Shown here in pieces: positions 21,430 through 30,653 of a stretch of DNA of 64,000 nt. Numbering within the stretch: position 1 is the first letter of the stretch; the number at the start of each line of letters is the position of its first letter. The notes under the pieces were generated by a model. The model was not told where the DNA came from. It made no database searches and was given only the letters and a program-made list of their open reading frames with translations. The DNA is from JAOUEA01 sp963810915 (lineage in GTDB: Bacteria > Actinomycetota > UBA4738 > HRBIN12): assembly GCA_963810915.1 (NCBI GenBank), contig CAWEPH010000001.1:682001-746000 (forward strand), written 5' to 3'. Position numbers and translations under genes: made by a program.

Positions 21430-23458
21430 TCAGGAGGCCGCGCCGACGCCCGCCTCGCGCATCGCGCGCAGCTCCTTGCGGAGGTCCCCGACCTCGTCGC
21501 GCAGGCGCGCCGCGTACTCGAAGCGGAGGTCCTTGGCTGCCTCGTGCATCTCGTCCTCGAGGCTCGCGATCAGGCGCTCCAGCTCGTCCGTGGGCATCTC
21601 GGGCCGGGTCGCGCGCTGGCGCCGCTCCTTCTTGGGTGTCGAGGACGCTGGCCCGTCGCCCCCGCGCAGCGTGAGCAGGATGTCGGTGACCTTGCGGCTC
21701 ACCGTCTGCGGGTCGATGCCGTGCTCCTGGTTGTACCGGATCTGGATCTGACGGCGCCGCTGCGTCTCGCTGATGGCCGCCTTCATCGAGTCCGTGATGG
21801 CGTCCGCGTACATCAGGACCTTGCCGTCGACGTTGCGCGCGGCCCGTCCGATGGTCTGCACGAGCGAGGTCTCCGAGCGCAGGAACCCTTCCTTGTCCGC
21901 ATCCAGGATGGCCACGAGCGAGACCTCGGGGAGGTCGAGTCCCTCCCGCAGCAGGTTGATGCCCACCAGCACGTCGAATTCGCCGAGGCGCAGGTCGCGC
22001 ACGATCTCGATGCGCTGCAGCGTGTCGACCTCCGAGTGGAGGTAACGGACGCGGATGCCCATCTCGATCAGGTAGTCGGTGAGGTCCTCGGCCATCTTCT
22101 TGGTGAGCGTGGTGACGAGCACGCGCTGGTTCGCCTCCGCGCGCCGGCGGATCTCCTCGATCAGGTCGTCCACCTGACCCTTGGTGGGACGGATCTCCAC
22201 CTCGGGGTCGACGAGACCGGTGGGACGCACGATCTGCTCCACGACCGCCTTGGAGACCCGCAGCTCGTAGTCGCCCGGGCGTGGCGGACATGAAGACGGC
22301 CTGCGGCACGCGCTCCACGAACTCGTCGAAGCGCAGCGGGCGGTTGTCGATGGCCGAGGGCAGCCGGAAGCCGTACTCGACGAGGTTGGACTTGCGCGAG
22401 AGGTCGCCCTCGTACATGCCGTGGAGCTGCGGCACGGTGACGTGCGACTCGTCGATCACCACGAGGTAGTCGTCGGGGAAATAGTCGAGCAGGGTGTACG
22501 GCGCGGTGCCCGCCGAACGCCCGTCGATGTGGCGGGAGTAGTTCTCGATGCCGCTGCAGAAGCCGACCTCGCGCATCATCTCGAGGTCGTAGTTGGTGCG
22601 CATGCGCAGGCGCTCGGCCTCGAGCAGCTTGCCCTCGCCGTCGAGCTGCGCGAGCCGCTCCCCCAGTTCCTCCTCGATCGAAACGACGGCGCGCTTCATG
22701 CGCTCCTCCGAGGCGACGTAGTGCGTGGCCGGGAAGATGGTGGTCTCGGTGAGCTCGTCGATCAGCTCGCCGGTCACGGGGTCGAACCGCATGATCTTCT
22801 CGACCGTGTCGCCCCACCACTCGATGCGGAACCCGATCTGCTCGTACGGAGGGAACACCTCGAGGGTGTCGCCCTGCACGCGGAAGGTGCCGCGCGCGCG
22901 GCTCACGTTGTTGCGCTGGTACTGGATGTCGACCAGCCGCTGCATCGCGAACTCGAGCGGGATGTCCGTCCCCTTGTACGGACGGAGGATCTGTCCCTGG
23001 TACTCCTCGGGCGAGCCCAGGCCGTAGATGCAGGAGACGGAGGCAACGATCAACACGTCGCTCCGCGAGAGCAGCGCGGCCGTGGCGGCGTGGCGCAGGC
23101 GCTCGATCTCCTCGTTCACCGAGGAGTCCTTCTCGATGTACGTGTCCGTGGACGCGATGTACGCCTCGGGTTGGTAGTAGTCGTAGTAGCTGACGAAGTA
23201 CTCCACCGCGTTGTCGGGGAAGACCTCGCGGAACTCGTTGGCCAGCTGGGCCCCCAGCGACTTGTTGGGCGCGATCACGAGCGTGGGCCGCTGCAGCTGC
23301 TCGACGACGTGGGCGATGGTGAACGTCTTTCCGGTCCCGGTGGCGCCCAGCAGGGTCGCGTACTGGGCGCCGCCGCCCACCGCGGCCGTGAGCTCCTCGA
23401 TGGCCTTGGGCTGGTCGCCCGCAGGACGGAACTCCGACTTGATCTCGAACGGCGGCAT
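21430..23458 (-). CDS. uvrB: Excinuclease ABC subunit B (frameshifted)
   Basis: Helicase-like damage-verification subunit of nucleotide excision repair, about 675 residues. Walker A GATGTGKTF near residue 40, the beta-hairpin region YYQPEAYIASTDTYIEKDS, DEXX-box VVIDESHVTV, helicase motif VI QTIGRAARNVDG, and a C-terminal UVR motif (LIASLEDEMHEAAKDLRFEYAARLRDEV). The frame changes at 22275-22279, where CCCGGGCGAC should read CCCGGCGAC to give SATPGDYEL; a single extra G. ATG at 23456-23458 chosen because TAGACT sits 7 nt upstream and homology begins there; an ATG 30 nt upstream is possible. Follows an amino-acid importer. Confidence 0.95.
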
Positions 23459-23465
23459 GGGCGCC

Positions 23466-23471
23466 AGTCTA
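23466..23471 (-). promoter_or_regulatory. -10 box of leaderless uvrB transcript
   Basis: TAGACT on the minus strand, seven nucleotides before the chosen uvrB ATG; it supports that start over the upstream ATG. Confidence 0.5.
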
Positions 23472-23499
23472 GGGCCGTCCGCCGACATGGTGGGCCGCG

Positions 23500-24260
23500 C
23501 TACATGCGCCCCGCGTCGACGATCCGCTGAAGGAACTGTTTGGTGCGGTCCTGCTCGGGGGCACCGAAGATCCGTTCGGGGGGCCCCTGTTCGAGGATCA
23601 CGCCCTCGTCCAGGAAGCACACACGGGTGGCGATGTCCCTGGCGAAGCCCATCTCGTGGGTGGCGAGGAGCATCGTCATCCCGCCCGCCGCGAGTTCGCG
23701 CACCACGTCGAGCACCTCCGCGACGAGCTCGGGATCGAGGGCGCTCGTGATCTCGTCGAGCAGCATGATGTCGGGCTGCATCGCGAGCGCGCGCACGATC
23801 GCCACGCGCTGCTGCTGCCCGCCGGAGAGGCGGTCGGGGTACTCGTCGGCCTTGTCGACGAGGCCGAACCGGCTCCAGCAGCTCGCGCGCCTCGGCGTCC
23901 GCCCGCTCGCGCGGCGTCTTCAAGACCTTGCGCGGCGCGAGGGTGACGTTCTCGAGGACGCTCATGTGCGGGAACAGGTTGAAGCTCTGGAAGACGATCC
24001 CGATCTGCGCGCCGCACCTCGTTGAGGTCGACGTGGTCGCCGGTGATCTCGACGCCGTGCACCATGATGCGGCCTTCATCGACCCGCTCCAGGAGGTTCA
24101 CGCACCGCAGCAGCGTGGACTTGCCCGAGCCCGAGGCCCCGATCAAGCAGATCACGCCGTGCTCGTCCACCTCGAGGTCGATGCCCTTGAGGACCTCCAG
24201 CTTCCCGAACGACTTGTGCACGTCCTCCAGGACCACAGCCGCGCCCGCTGGAGCCGTCAC
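23500..24260 (-). CDS. glnQ: Polar amino-acid ABC importer ATPase (GlnQ-like, frameshifted)
   Basis: ATPase of a polar amino-acid importer, about 253 residues. Walker A GASGSGKSTLLRC, Q-loop GIVFQSFNLFPHMSVLENV, signature RLSGGQQQRVAI, Walker B DIMLLDEITSALDPE and H-loop LLATHEMGFARD. Two single-base shifts break it: near 24008-24013 (GTGCGGCGCGCAG, expected GTGCGCGCGCAG) and near 23869-23872 (GAGCCGGTTC, expected GAGCGGTTC), each one extra base. GTG start in a GTGA overlap with the permease stop. Transcribed after SBP and permease; followed by uvrB. Confidence 0.9.
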
Positions 24261-25153
24261 GCGGCCCCTCCCGCCGCGCGGCGACGTCGGCCCCGTGCGA
24301 TCAGGTAGTCGGTGAAGCGCGCGAGCGGGATCGTGATCACGATGAAGATGCAGGGCGGCCGGCCAGGTAGGGCGTGTAGTTGAACGTGCGCGCCACCTCG
24401 ATGCCCGACATGCCGGAACGCCTCCACGACGCCGATGAGCGCCAGGAGCGCCGTGTCCTTCTGCAACCCGACGAAGTCGTTCAGGAGCGGCGGGATCACA
24501 CGGCGCACGGCCTGCGGCAGAACGACGTGGCGCATCGACTGCCAACGCGAGAGGCCGAGCGATCGCGCCGCCGACACCTGGCTCTCGTGAACCGAGTCGA
24601 TGCCGGCGCGATACACCTCGGCGACGTAGGCCGAGTAGACCAGCACCAACGACACCACGCCCCAGAAGAACTCCGACGTCGGGACGCCAGGGATCTGCAA
24701 TCCCGGGACCCCGAACCCCAGCAGGAAGATCACGAGGATCGTCGGCACCCCTCGGAACAGGTCGACGTACAGGACCGCGAGCGCCCGGATCGGGAAGAAG
24801 ACCGGACCGCGCAGGCTCCGCATCACGGCGAGGATCAGTGCGACGGGAAGGATGAACGCCTCGGCCACCAGGAAGGCGACGACGTTCGTCCAGAAGGCCC
24901 GCAGGATGAGCGGGAACGACTCGGCGAAGATGGCCCGGTCGAAGAACTGGTGCCGCACCGCAGGCCAGTTCGGCGAATGCAGCACCACGTAGATCACGAT
25001 CGCGAGGAACACGACCGTGCTGATGAGGGCGGTCACGACTGTCCGCAAGCCCTCGGTCCGCCCGGATCTGCCGCCCAGGATCCGCGAGCGCCGGCTCCCC
25101 ACCTGATCCTCGAGCTGACCCGGATCGGCGTCGGGTGGAACGGGATCCCTCAA
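24257..25153 (-). CDS. Polar amino-acid ABC importer permease (GlnP/HisM-like, frameshifted)
   Basis: Inner-membrane permease of the His/Glu/Gln (HAAT) family, about 297 residues. Hydrophobic helices including VVTALISTVVFLAIVIYVVL, and the coupling loop QVSAARSLGLSRWQSMRHVVLPQAVRRVIPPLLNDF. The frame is disturbed twice near 24413-24416 and 24351-24366 (extra G in TTCCGGCATG and in the GCCGGCC region), between VVEAFR and IFIVITIPLARFTDYL; the joined sequence reads MSGIEVARTFNYTPYL, as expected. TTG start at 25151-25153 with AGGAG 9 nt upstream, 21 nt after the binding-protein stop. No hairpin at this junction, unlike the other importers in the window. Confidence 0.88.
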   Translation of the reverse strand: MRDPVPPDADPGQLEDQVGSRRSRILGGRSGRTEGLRTVVTALISTVVFLAIVIYVVLHSPNWPAVRHQFFDRAIFAESFPLILRAFWTNVVAFLVAEAFILPVALILAVMRSLRGPVFFPIRALAVLYVDLFRGVPTILVIFLLGFGVPGLQIPGVPTSEFFWGVVSLVLVYSAYVAEVYRAGIDSVHESQVSAARSLGLSRWQSMRHVVLPQAVRRVIPPLLNDFVGLQKDTALLALIGVVEAFRHVGHRGGAHVQLHALPGRPPCIFIVITIPLARFTDYLIARGRRRRAAGGAA

Positions 25154-25174
25154 CCTGCCCTCTCCTGGACGCGG

Positions 25175-26105
25175 TTACTGCTGGATCTCGGGGTACTCCA
25201 CCTTCTTCAGCCACCGCTTCTGGAGGGCGACGAGCGTGCCGTCGTCGGTCAGGGTCGCGATGCCCTGGTTCACGCACGCCACCAGCGGGTTGCCGATCTC
25301 GAAGACGGCGCCGAAATACTCCTGATCCCCGATGGTGGGGAACTGACCCGGGACGACCGCGTTCTTCGCCTCCCCGATCAGCACGTTCACGTAGGCGGTG
25401 GGCGCGTCGACGACGTAGCCGTCGATCTGTCCGTTGTTGAACGCCTCCAGGAGGTCCGTGGACTTGTCGTAGACCTTCGGCTGCTTGGACGGCTGGATGT
25501 TGTCGACGATGTAGTTGTAGGAGGTGGTGCCCGCCTGCGCTCCCAGCTGCGCGTCCTTCAGGTCCGCGAAGGTGGTAACGCCGTTGTAGGGCCCGTCCTT
25601 CTTGACCACGAGTGCCTGCTGCACGTCGTAGTAGCCGTCGCTGAAGTCCAGCACCGTGGCCCGCTCGGCGTTGTAGGAAACCTGGTTGATGTAGAGGTCA
25701 TAGGTCTTGGGGCCGGGCTTGAAGACCTCGTTGAACCCCACCGCCACCCACGTGACATCGCCCTTGGCGAAGCCAAGCTGATCGGCGAGGTCGTACGCGA
25801 GCGCGCCTTCATAGCCCTCGCCGCTGGCAGGGTTGCCGATCCCGAAGCCGGGGTTCGCCTTCCAGATCCGGTAGCTTCCCGTGCCGCCGAACCACGGCTG
25901 GAACACCGGGTTGTCGGTGCCGATCGTGAGCTTGCCGTCAGTGATGTAGGGGACGTCGGCGCCCTGGGCGCAGGCCTTCGCGTCGGCGGGCGGACGCGGA
26001 CGTGCCGCCGACCGTGGGGGAGGCGGTGTCGCCGCCCGTCGTGCTCGAGGAGCACGCCACCGCGACGACGGCGACGGCCGCCAGACCCGCCATGATCTTC
26101 CGCAT
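25175..26105 (-). CDS. Polar amino-acid-binding lipoprotein (SBP family 3, frameshifted)
   Basis: Extracytoplasmic amino-acid receptor, about 309 residues. ATG at 26103-26105 chosen because the signal peptide follows at once and AGGGGG lies about 9 nt upstream. Lipobox VVAVAC with Cys18. SBP_bac_3 features: LTIGTDNPVFQPWFGG, VAVGFNEVF, DGYYDVQQALVVKKDG, LGAQAGTTSYNY, GQIDGYVVDAPTAYV. A shift at 25986-25991 (extra C in GCCCGCC) separates the signal peptide from the mature domain. First gene of SBP-permease-ATPase. Confidence 0.88.
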
Positions 26106-26139
26106 CGCTACCGCCCCCTCGAGATCCATCCGGCGCTCA

Positions 26140-26155
26140 CCGGCCAGAGGGCCGG
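26140..26155 (-). terminator. Short hairpin after ABC-2 permease
   Basis: CCGGCC-AGAG-GGCCGG, 6-bp arms, 16 nt downstream of the ABC-2 permease stop on the minus strand and before the amino-acid binding-protein gene. No U-run. Confidence 0.3.
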
Positions 26156-26171
26156 AGCCTAGCAGACCGCC

Positions 26172-26951
26172 TCACTTCCGGGGTTCCCAGCTGAAGTAGC
26201 GCGCGGCCAGCAGGAGCCCCGCCACGCCCCAGGCGGCCACGATCGCGATGTCGCTCCACGCGAACGGGAAGTTGGGCGGACCGTAGAACGCGCCGAGGAA
26301 CGCGTCGACGAAGTGCTTCACGGGGAAGATGTCGCCGAGCGTGATGATCCACTGCGGCGTGTTCGCCCCGAGGGGCACGAACACGCCGGAGATGAAGAGC
26401 AGCGGCAGGATCGTGGCGTTCACGATGGCCGGCGCCGCGTCCGCGTTCGGGATCGCGGCGGTGAGGGCGAGCGCGAGCGCCGAGAAGCTCGCCCCGCCGA
26501 TCAGCACCACGGCGACCGTGCGCAGGAGATCTCCGCTCGTGGGGAGGTCGGCGCCGTACGCGAGCGCGCCGAACAACGCCGCGATGATCACGAGCACCAT
26601 CGCCATCAGCATCGCGTGGAGCACGCGGGCGGTGAGGTAGGACCCTCCCGGCAACGGCGTACCCCTCGTGCGCTTCAGGATCCCGCTGTCGCGCTGGAAG
26701 GTGACGTTGATCGCGATGTTCGTGTAGCAGGCAGTGAGGACCCCGAAGGCCGCCATCGAGGCGACGTAGTAGGTCGACTGCTTCAGCGTCCCGCCGTTCT
26801 CGAGCGTCACCGTGCCGCTGCCGAACAGCGACGCGAAGATCACCAGGAACATCAGCGGGAACGCGAACGTGAAGAAGGCAGAGGCGGGGTTCCGCCAGAA
26901 CGCCTTGTTCGTGTAGCGGACCTGCCTGAGCGTCAGCCCGATGTCGCTCAC
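26172..26951 (-). CDS. ABC-2 type exporter permease
   Basis: Membrane subunit of an ABC-2 exporter, 259 residues, about six helices. Visible: RYTNKAFWRNPASAFFTFAFPLMFLVIF at the N-terminus, LTACYTNIAINVTFQRDSGILKRTRGTPLP (the conserved cytoplasmic coupling region before TM3) and IVNATILPLLFISGVFVPL. GTG start overlapping the ATPase stop by 4 nt (GTGA). With the preceding ATPase it forms a two-gene exporter of the drug/polysaccharide/lipid type; the substrate cannot be told from sequence. Confidence 0.9.
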   Translation of the reverse strand: MSDIGLTLRQVRYTNKAFWRNPASAFFTFAFPLMFLVIFASLFGSGTVTLENGGTLKQSTYYVASMAAFGVLTACYTNIAINVTFQRDSGILKRTRGTPLPGGSYLTARVLHAMLMAMVLVIIAALFGALAYGADLPTSGDLLRTVAVVLIGGASFSALALALTAAIPNADAAPAIVNATILPLLFISGVFVPLGANTPQWIITLGDIFPVKHFVDAFLGAFYGPPNFPFAWSDIAIVAAWGVAGLLLAARYFSWEPRK

Positions 26952-27856
26952 GGCTCCCCCGCCTCCGCCCCGGTGATGTCGAGGTAGACGTCCTCCAGGC
27001 TCGGGCGATCGACGGTCAGCCCCTCCAGTTCCACCCCGTGGTCGAGCGCCCACGAGGTGAGCCCGTTCAACGACTTGGTCGGGTCCTCCGCCCGGAACTC
27101 CCAGGAACCGTCGTCGAGCCGCTGCTGACCCCAGTCGGGTGGATGCGGCGCCTCGGCGGGGAGTCGGTACCGCACCCGGGTCCGCATCGTGTCGCGCCCG
27201 GCGATCGTCTCCGGGGTGCCCTCGGCCACGATCACGCCCTTCGCGACCACCGCGAGCCGATCGGCGAGGACCTGCGCCTCGTCCATGAAGTGGGTGGTGA
27301 GGAAGACCGTCTTGCCCAGCTCGCTCAGGCCCTTGATCATCTCCCACGCGTTGCGGCGTGCGCTCGGATCGAATCCGGTGGTGGGCTCGTCCAGGAACAG
27401 CAGCTCGGGGTCCCCGGCGAGCCCGACCGCGACGTCGAGCCGGCGCTGCTGTCCCCCCGAGAGCTTGTTCACCCGCATGTCTGCCTTCTCATCGAGCCCG
27501 ACCAGGTGGATCACGTGGTCCAGCGCGAGCCGTTGCGGGTAGTAGCCCGCGTACATCTCGATCGTTTCCCGCACCGTGAGGTAGGGGTCGACGCCGGTCG
27601 ACTGGAGCACGATGCCGACGCGCCGGCGCAGGTCACGTGGACGCGCCGCGGGGTCGTAGCCGAGCACGGAGACCTCGCCGGCGGTGCGCGTCCGGTAGCC
27701 CTCGAGGATCTCCGTCGTCGTGGTCTTCCCCGCGCCGTTCGGTCCGAGGAGCGCGAACACCTCGCCCCGATCGACGTGGAGATCGATCCCACGCACCGCC
27801 TCGAGGTCGCCGTAGTTCTTGCGCAGTCCTACGATCTCGATCACACGTTCGGCCAT
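26948..27856 (-). CDS. ABC-2 type exporter ATPase
   Basis: Nucleotide-binding subunit, 302 residues (DrrA/CcmA-like). Walker A GPNGAGKTTTTEIL, Q-loop VLQSTGVDPYLTVRETI, signature KLSGGQQRRLDVAVGL, Walker B LLFLDEPTTGFDPSARR, H-loop LTTHFMDEAQ. A C-terminal extension of about 80 residues after the ATPase core is typical of exporters in this group. ATG start; the stop overlaps the permease GTG. It follows the 2-hydroxyacid dehydrogenase after 51 bp on the same strand. Confidence 0.93.
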   Translation of the reverse strand: MAERVIEIVGLRKNYGDLEAVRGIDLHVDRGEVFALLGPNGAGKTTTTEILEGYRTRTAGEVSVLGYDPAARPRDLRRRVGIVLQSTGVDPYLTVRETIEMYAGYYPQRLALDHVIHLVGLDEKADMRVNKLSGGQQRRLDVAVGLAGDPELLFLDEPTTGFDPSARRNAWEMIKGLSELGKTVFLTTHFMDEAQVLADRLAVVAKGVIVAEGTPETIAGRDTMRTRVRYRLPAEAPHPPDWGQQRLDDGSWEFRAEDPTKSLNGLTSWALDHGVELEGLTVDRPSLEDVYLDITGAEAGEP

Positions 27857-27907
27857 GCCCTGCAGGCTATGGCGGTCGCCGGCGCTTCGGCAACCTCCCG
27901 CGCGCGC

Positions 27908-28885
27908 TCAGCCGGCGCCGTGACCCGCGCGCGTGTCCACGCGGTTCCTCAGCTCCTCGCCGCGCGCGAACCGGCCCGCGTTGTCGACGAAGAGCGCGAT
28001 CACCTCGGCCTGCCACCCTTCGAAATCGCCGCACATGTGCGGGGAGACCAGGACCTGGGGCATCGACCACAGCGGGCTGTCCGGCGGCAGCGGCTCCACC
28101 TCGAACACGTCGAGGGCGGCGCCCGCGATCGCGCCGCTCTCGAGTGCGTGGACGAGCGCCGCCTCGTCCACCGTGGCGCCGCGCCCCACGTTGTAGAAGC
28201 GCGCCGAGGGCCGCATCGCCGCGAACCGGTCCGCGCCGAAGAGGCCACGCGTGGCGCCGGTGAGGGGCATCGCGTCCACGACATGGTCCGCCTTCGCCAG
28301 CGCCCAGTCGAAGGTGACGAGGTCGGAGGTGGCGACCACCGCACGGAACAGCTCGTCGGAGCGGGCGGTCCGACCGGCGGCACCCACATGCACACCGAGG
28401 GCCTTCGCGCGCCGCGCGATGGTGCGTCCGATCGGACCCGGCCCCACCACGAGCAGGCGGGAACCCGCCAGGCGCTCGGTCGTGCGGTGCGCCCACTCGT
28501 GCTCGGCCTGCGCGTCGCGCTGGTGCAAGATCCGCGACGTGAACGCGATCATCGCCCCGATGACCCATTCCGCGATCGCGTCGTCGAAGACCCCGCGCGC
28601 GTTGGTGACCTCGATGGGACGCTCGATGAGCTCGGGGGAGAGCAGCGCGTCGACGCCGTCGGAGGCCGACTGCACCCAGCGGAGCCGACGGGCGGACGGG
28701 AGGGCCGTCCGCAGCCACTCCCCCTCCGCACGCCAGAAGAAGAGCCCGTCCGCGTCGGCGATGGCGCTCGGCAACGTGGTGCCGTCGGGTGCGTACCGGA
28801 GCTCGACGGCGTCGGCGGCCGCCTCGATGCCCGCCGGCGGCTCCTCAGCGGTCGCGCCGAGCACGACCACCACCGGCTTGGTCAC
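27908..28885 (-). CDS. D-2-hydroxyacid dehydrogenase
   Basis: NAD(P)-dependent 2-hydroxyacid dehydrogenase, 325 residues. Rossmann motif LLVVGPGPIGRTIARRAKALG in mid-protein, preceded by the substrate loop ASDGVDALL; NVGRGATVDEAALVHAL carries the conserved Arg, ALDVFEVEPLP the Glu region, and VLVSPHMCGDF the catalytic His. The catalytic Arg-Glu-His set is therefore present. GTG start in a GTGA overlap with DUF2203. Likely glyoxylate/hydroxypyruvate reductase-like; the substrate is not defined. Cotranscribed with HAD and DUF2203. Confidence 0.92.
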   Translation of the reverse strand: MTKPVVVVLGATAEEPPAGIEAAADAVELRYAPDGTTLPSAIADADGLFFWRAEGEWLRTALPSARRLRWVQSASDGVDALLSPELIERPIEVTNARGVFDDAIAEWVIGAMIAFTSRILHQRDAQAEHEWAHRTTERLAGSRLLVVGPGPIGRTIARRAKALGVHVGAAGRTARSDELFRAVVATSDLVTFDWALAKADHVVDAMPLTGATRGLFGADRFAAMRPSARFYNVGRGATVDEAALVHALESGAIAGAALDVFEVEPLPPDSPLWSMPQVLVSPHMCGDFEGWQAEVIALFVDNAGRFARGEELRNRVDTRAGHGAG

Positions 28886-29253
28886 AGCGGCTGCCTGCCG
28901 CTGAAGCCGGTCGTGACCTCGTGGAACCAGGCGACGTCATCTTCGCCGAGCCGCCAGCACAGGTACACCTCTCGGCCCTCTCGTTCGGCGGGGAAGTCCA
29001 CCAGGCCGGTCTCGGGATCGCGCAACAGGATGCCCGCCTCCGCCAGCGCGGTCACGTCTTCCTTGAGGATCTGCTGAGCCTCGAACCAGTCGGAACCGGC
29101 CACGCCCCCGCCGTCGGCCGCGACGGCCTCGCTGATGCGACGGCTCGACGCGATCAGGGTGCGACGCGCCTCGCGGAGCCGCGGGAGCAGCTCGCGCAGG
29201 CCGGGCAATGCGGCGTTCGCCTCGGCCGGTGTGAAGCGACGCTCCTCGCTCAC
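28882..29253 (-). CDS. DUF2203 family protein
   Basis: 123-residue cytosolic protein of the DUF2203 family, function unknown. Family landmarks: N-terminal RRFTPAEANAALPGLRELLPRL and C-terminal ILLRDPETGLVDFPAEREGREVYLCWRLGEDDVAWFHEV. GTG start overlaps the HAD stop by 4 nt and its own stop overlaps the dehydrogenase GTG by 4 nt, so the three genes are tightly coupled. The conserved Trp/His cluster at the end suggests a binding or enzymatic site, but no activity is established. Confidence 0.9.
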   Translation of the reverse strand: MSEERRFTPAEANAALPGLRELLPRLREARRTLIASSRRISEAVAADGGGVAGSDWFEAQQILKEDVTALAEAGILLRDPETGLVDFPAEREGREVYLCWRLGEDDVAWFHEVTTGFSGRQPL

Positions 29254-29959
29254 AGGGCCTCCAGCGCCGCGGCGAGCTCGGCGAGGTCGGTGATGCGCGC
29301 GCCCGGCCCGTCGAACGCCTCGTGGCGTCCGCGGCGATCGATCAGGACGGGCGTCATGCCCATCGCGGCCGGCGGTCCCACGTCGAACTCGGGGTTGTCG
29401 CCCACGAACGCGGCCTCGGTCGGTCGCACGCGCGCGCGCTCGAGGGCCCGCTCGTAGATGCGAGGATCGGGCTTCTCGATCCCTTCCAAGCCCGAGATCA
29501 CGCGGACCGCGAAGGCGTCGCGCACGTCGAGCGCGCCGAGCAGGTCTTCGAGCCACGCCTCGAAGTTCGAGACGATGCCGAGCGTCGCCTGCGGTGGCCG
29601 CGAGCGCCGCGAGCGCCGGCCGGACGTCGTCGAAGAGCGCGTAGTTCCGCAGATCCGTGAACTGCCCGTAGAGCTCGTCGCGGAGCCCGTCGCCCGCGGG
29701 CAGGTCGAGCGCCGCGAGCATCCGTCCGTACACCTCGATCCAGAACGCGCGCGAGCGCTCCGGGCTGGTGGTCCATAGCGCGTTGGACGCGGCGGCCTCG
29801 GAGAACATGTCGGTGACCACCGCAGCGGCCGCTCACGACTTCGCCGGGGTCACGCGGGTGGCCCTGGCGCGTGACGATGGTGGCGAATAGGTCGGGGAAC
29901 GTGGGCGCAGGGTGCACCAGCGTCTCGCCGGCATCGAAGAAGACCGCACGGAACCTCAT
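29250..29959 (-). CDS. HAD-superfamily hydrolase (frameshifted)
   Basis: Haloacid-dehalogenase-like phosphatase, about 235 residues when joined. Motif I FFDAGETLVH at residues 8-17: the usual second Asp is replaced by Glu (DxG instead of DxD), as in some HAD-IA members. Motif II lies in TLGIVSNFE, motif III in GIEKPDPRIYERAL, motif IV in AFVGDNPEFDVG. Two single extra G residues break it, near 29826-29832 (AGCGGCCGC, expected AGCGCCGC) and 29586-29591 (GCAGGCGACG, expected GCAGCGACG). Starts 41 bp after coaE, stop overlaps DUF2203. Substrate unknown. Confidence 0.83.
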
Positions 29960-30000
29960 CGGCCGGGATGATAGCCGCGGTCCCCGAGGAGCCGACGCGG

Positions 30001-30602
30001 CTAGTTGTGCGCCCGCCCCCGCAGGTCCTTCCAGAGCCGCGTCGACCTGGTCGGCGAGGTCCTCCATCGATCCCTCGTTGTCCAGGACGACGTCGGCCTT
30101 GCGAGCCTTCTCCTCCAGCGGCATCTGGACCGCGAGCCGCGCGCGTGCGTCGGCCTCGTCCATCCCGCGCGCGACCAGCCGCGCGATCGCCGTCTGCGGT
30201 GTCGTCGTCGTCACCACGATCACCTGGACGTCGCGATGGCCGTCGGTCTCGATCAGGAGCGGGGAGTCGAGCACCACGACGCTCGGCGTGCCCGCGTTGT
30301 CCGCGACGGTCTGCGCGATCCGTCGGCGCACCTCCGGGTGGACGATGGCCTCCAACGCCCGCCGGCGCTCGGGGTCCTCGAAGACGATCCGGGCGAGGCG
30401 CTTGCGGTCGAGCGTGCCCTCGGCGGTGACGATCTCCGGACCGAACGCCTCGACGACCGCGCGGAACCCGTCGCGTGCCGGGCGCGACCGCCTCGCGCGC
30501 CAGGAGGTCCGCGTCGATCACGACGGCCCCACGCTCGGCCAACATGCGCGCAGCGGTGGACTTGCCGGTGCCGATACCGCCGGTGAGGCCGACGAAGAGC
30601 AT
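30001..30602 (-). CDS. coaE: Dephospho-CoA kinase (frameshifted)
   Basis: Last step of coenzyme A synthesis, ATP-dependent phosphorylation of dephospho-CoA, about 199 residues. P-loop GLTGGIGTGKST at the N-terminus, VVIDADLLAREAVAPGT, VLDSPLLIET and the lid RLVARGMDEADARARLAVQMP. Shifts near 30470-30475 (ACGCGAC for ACCGAC) and 30036-30037 (extra G) each add one base; removing the second gives a C-terminus ALWKDLRGRAHN and stop at 30001-30003, as in actinobacterial CoaE. ATG start, 51 nt after rpsA. The rpsA-coaE order is typical of actinobacteria. Confidence 0.9.
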
Positions 30603-30620
30603 GGGGTCACCCGACGGCGA

Positions 30621-30643
30621 CCGGGCCCCCCGCGGGAGCCCGG
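30621..30643 (-). other. Strong hairpin after rpsA
   Basis: In the minus-strand transcript CCGGGCTCCC and GGGGGCCCGG pair over 10 positions (one G-U) around a GCG triloop, 10 nt after the rpsA stop and 18 nt before the coaE start. No U-run. Likely protects or punctuates the abundant rpsA message relative to coaE. Confidence 0.55.
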
Positions 30644-30653
30644 TGCGCGCGTC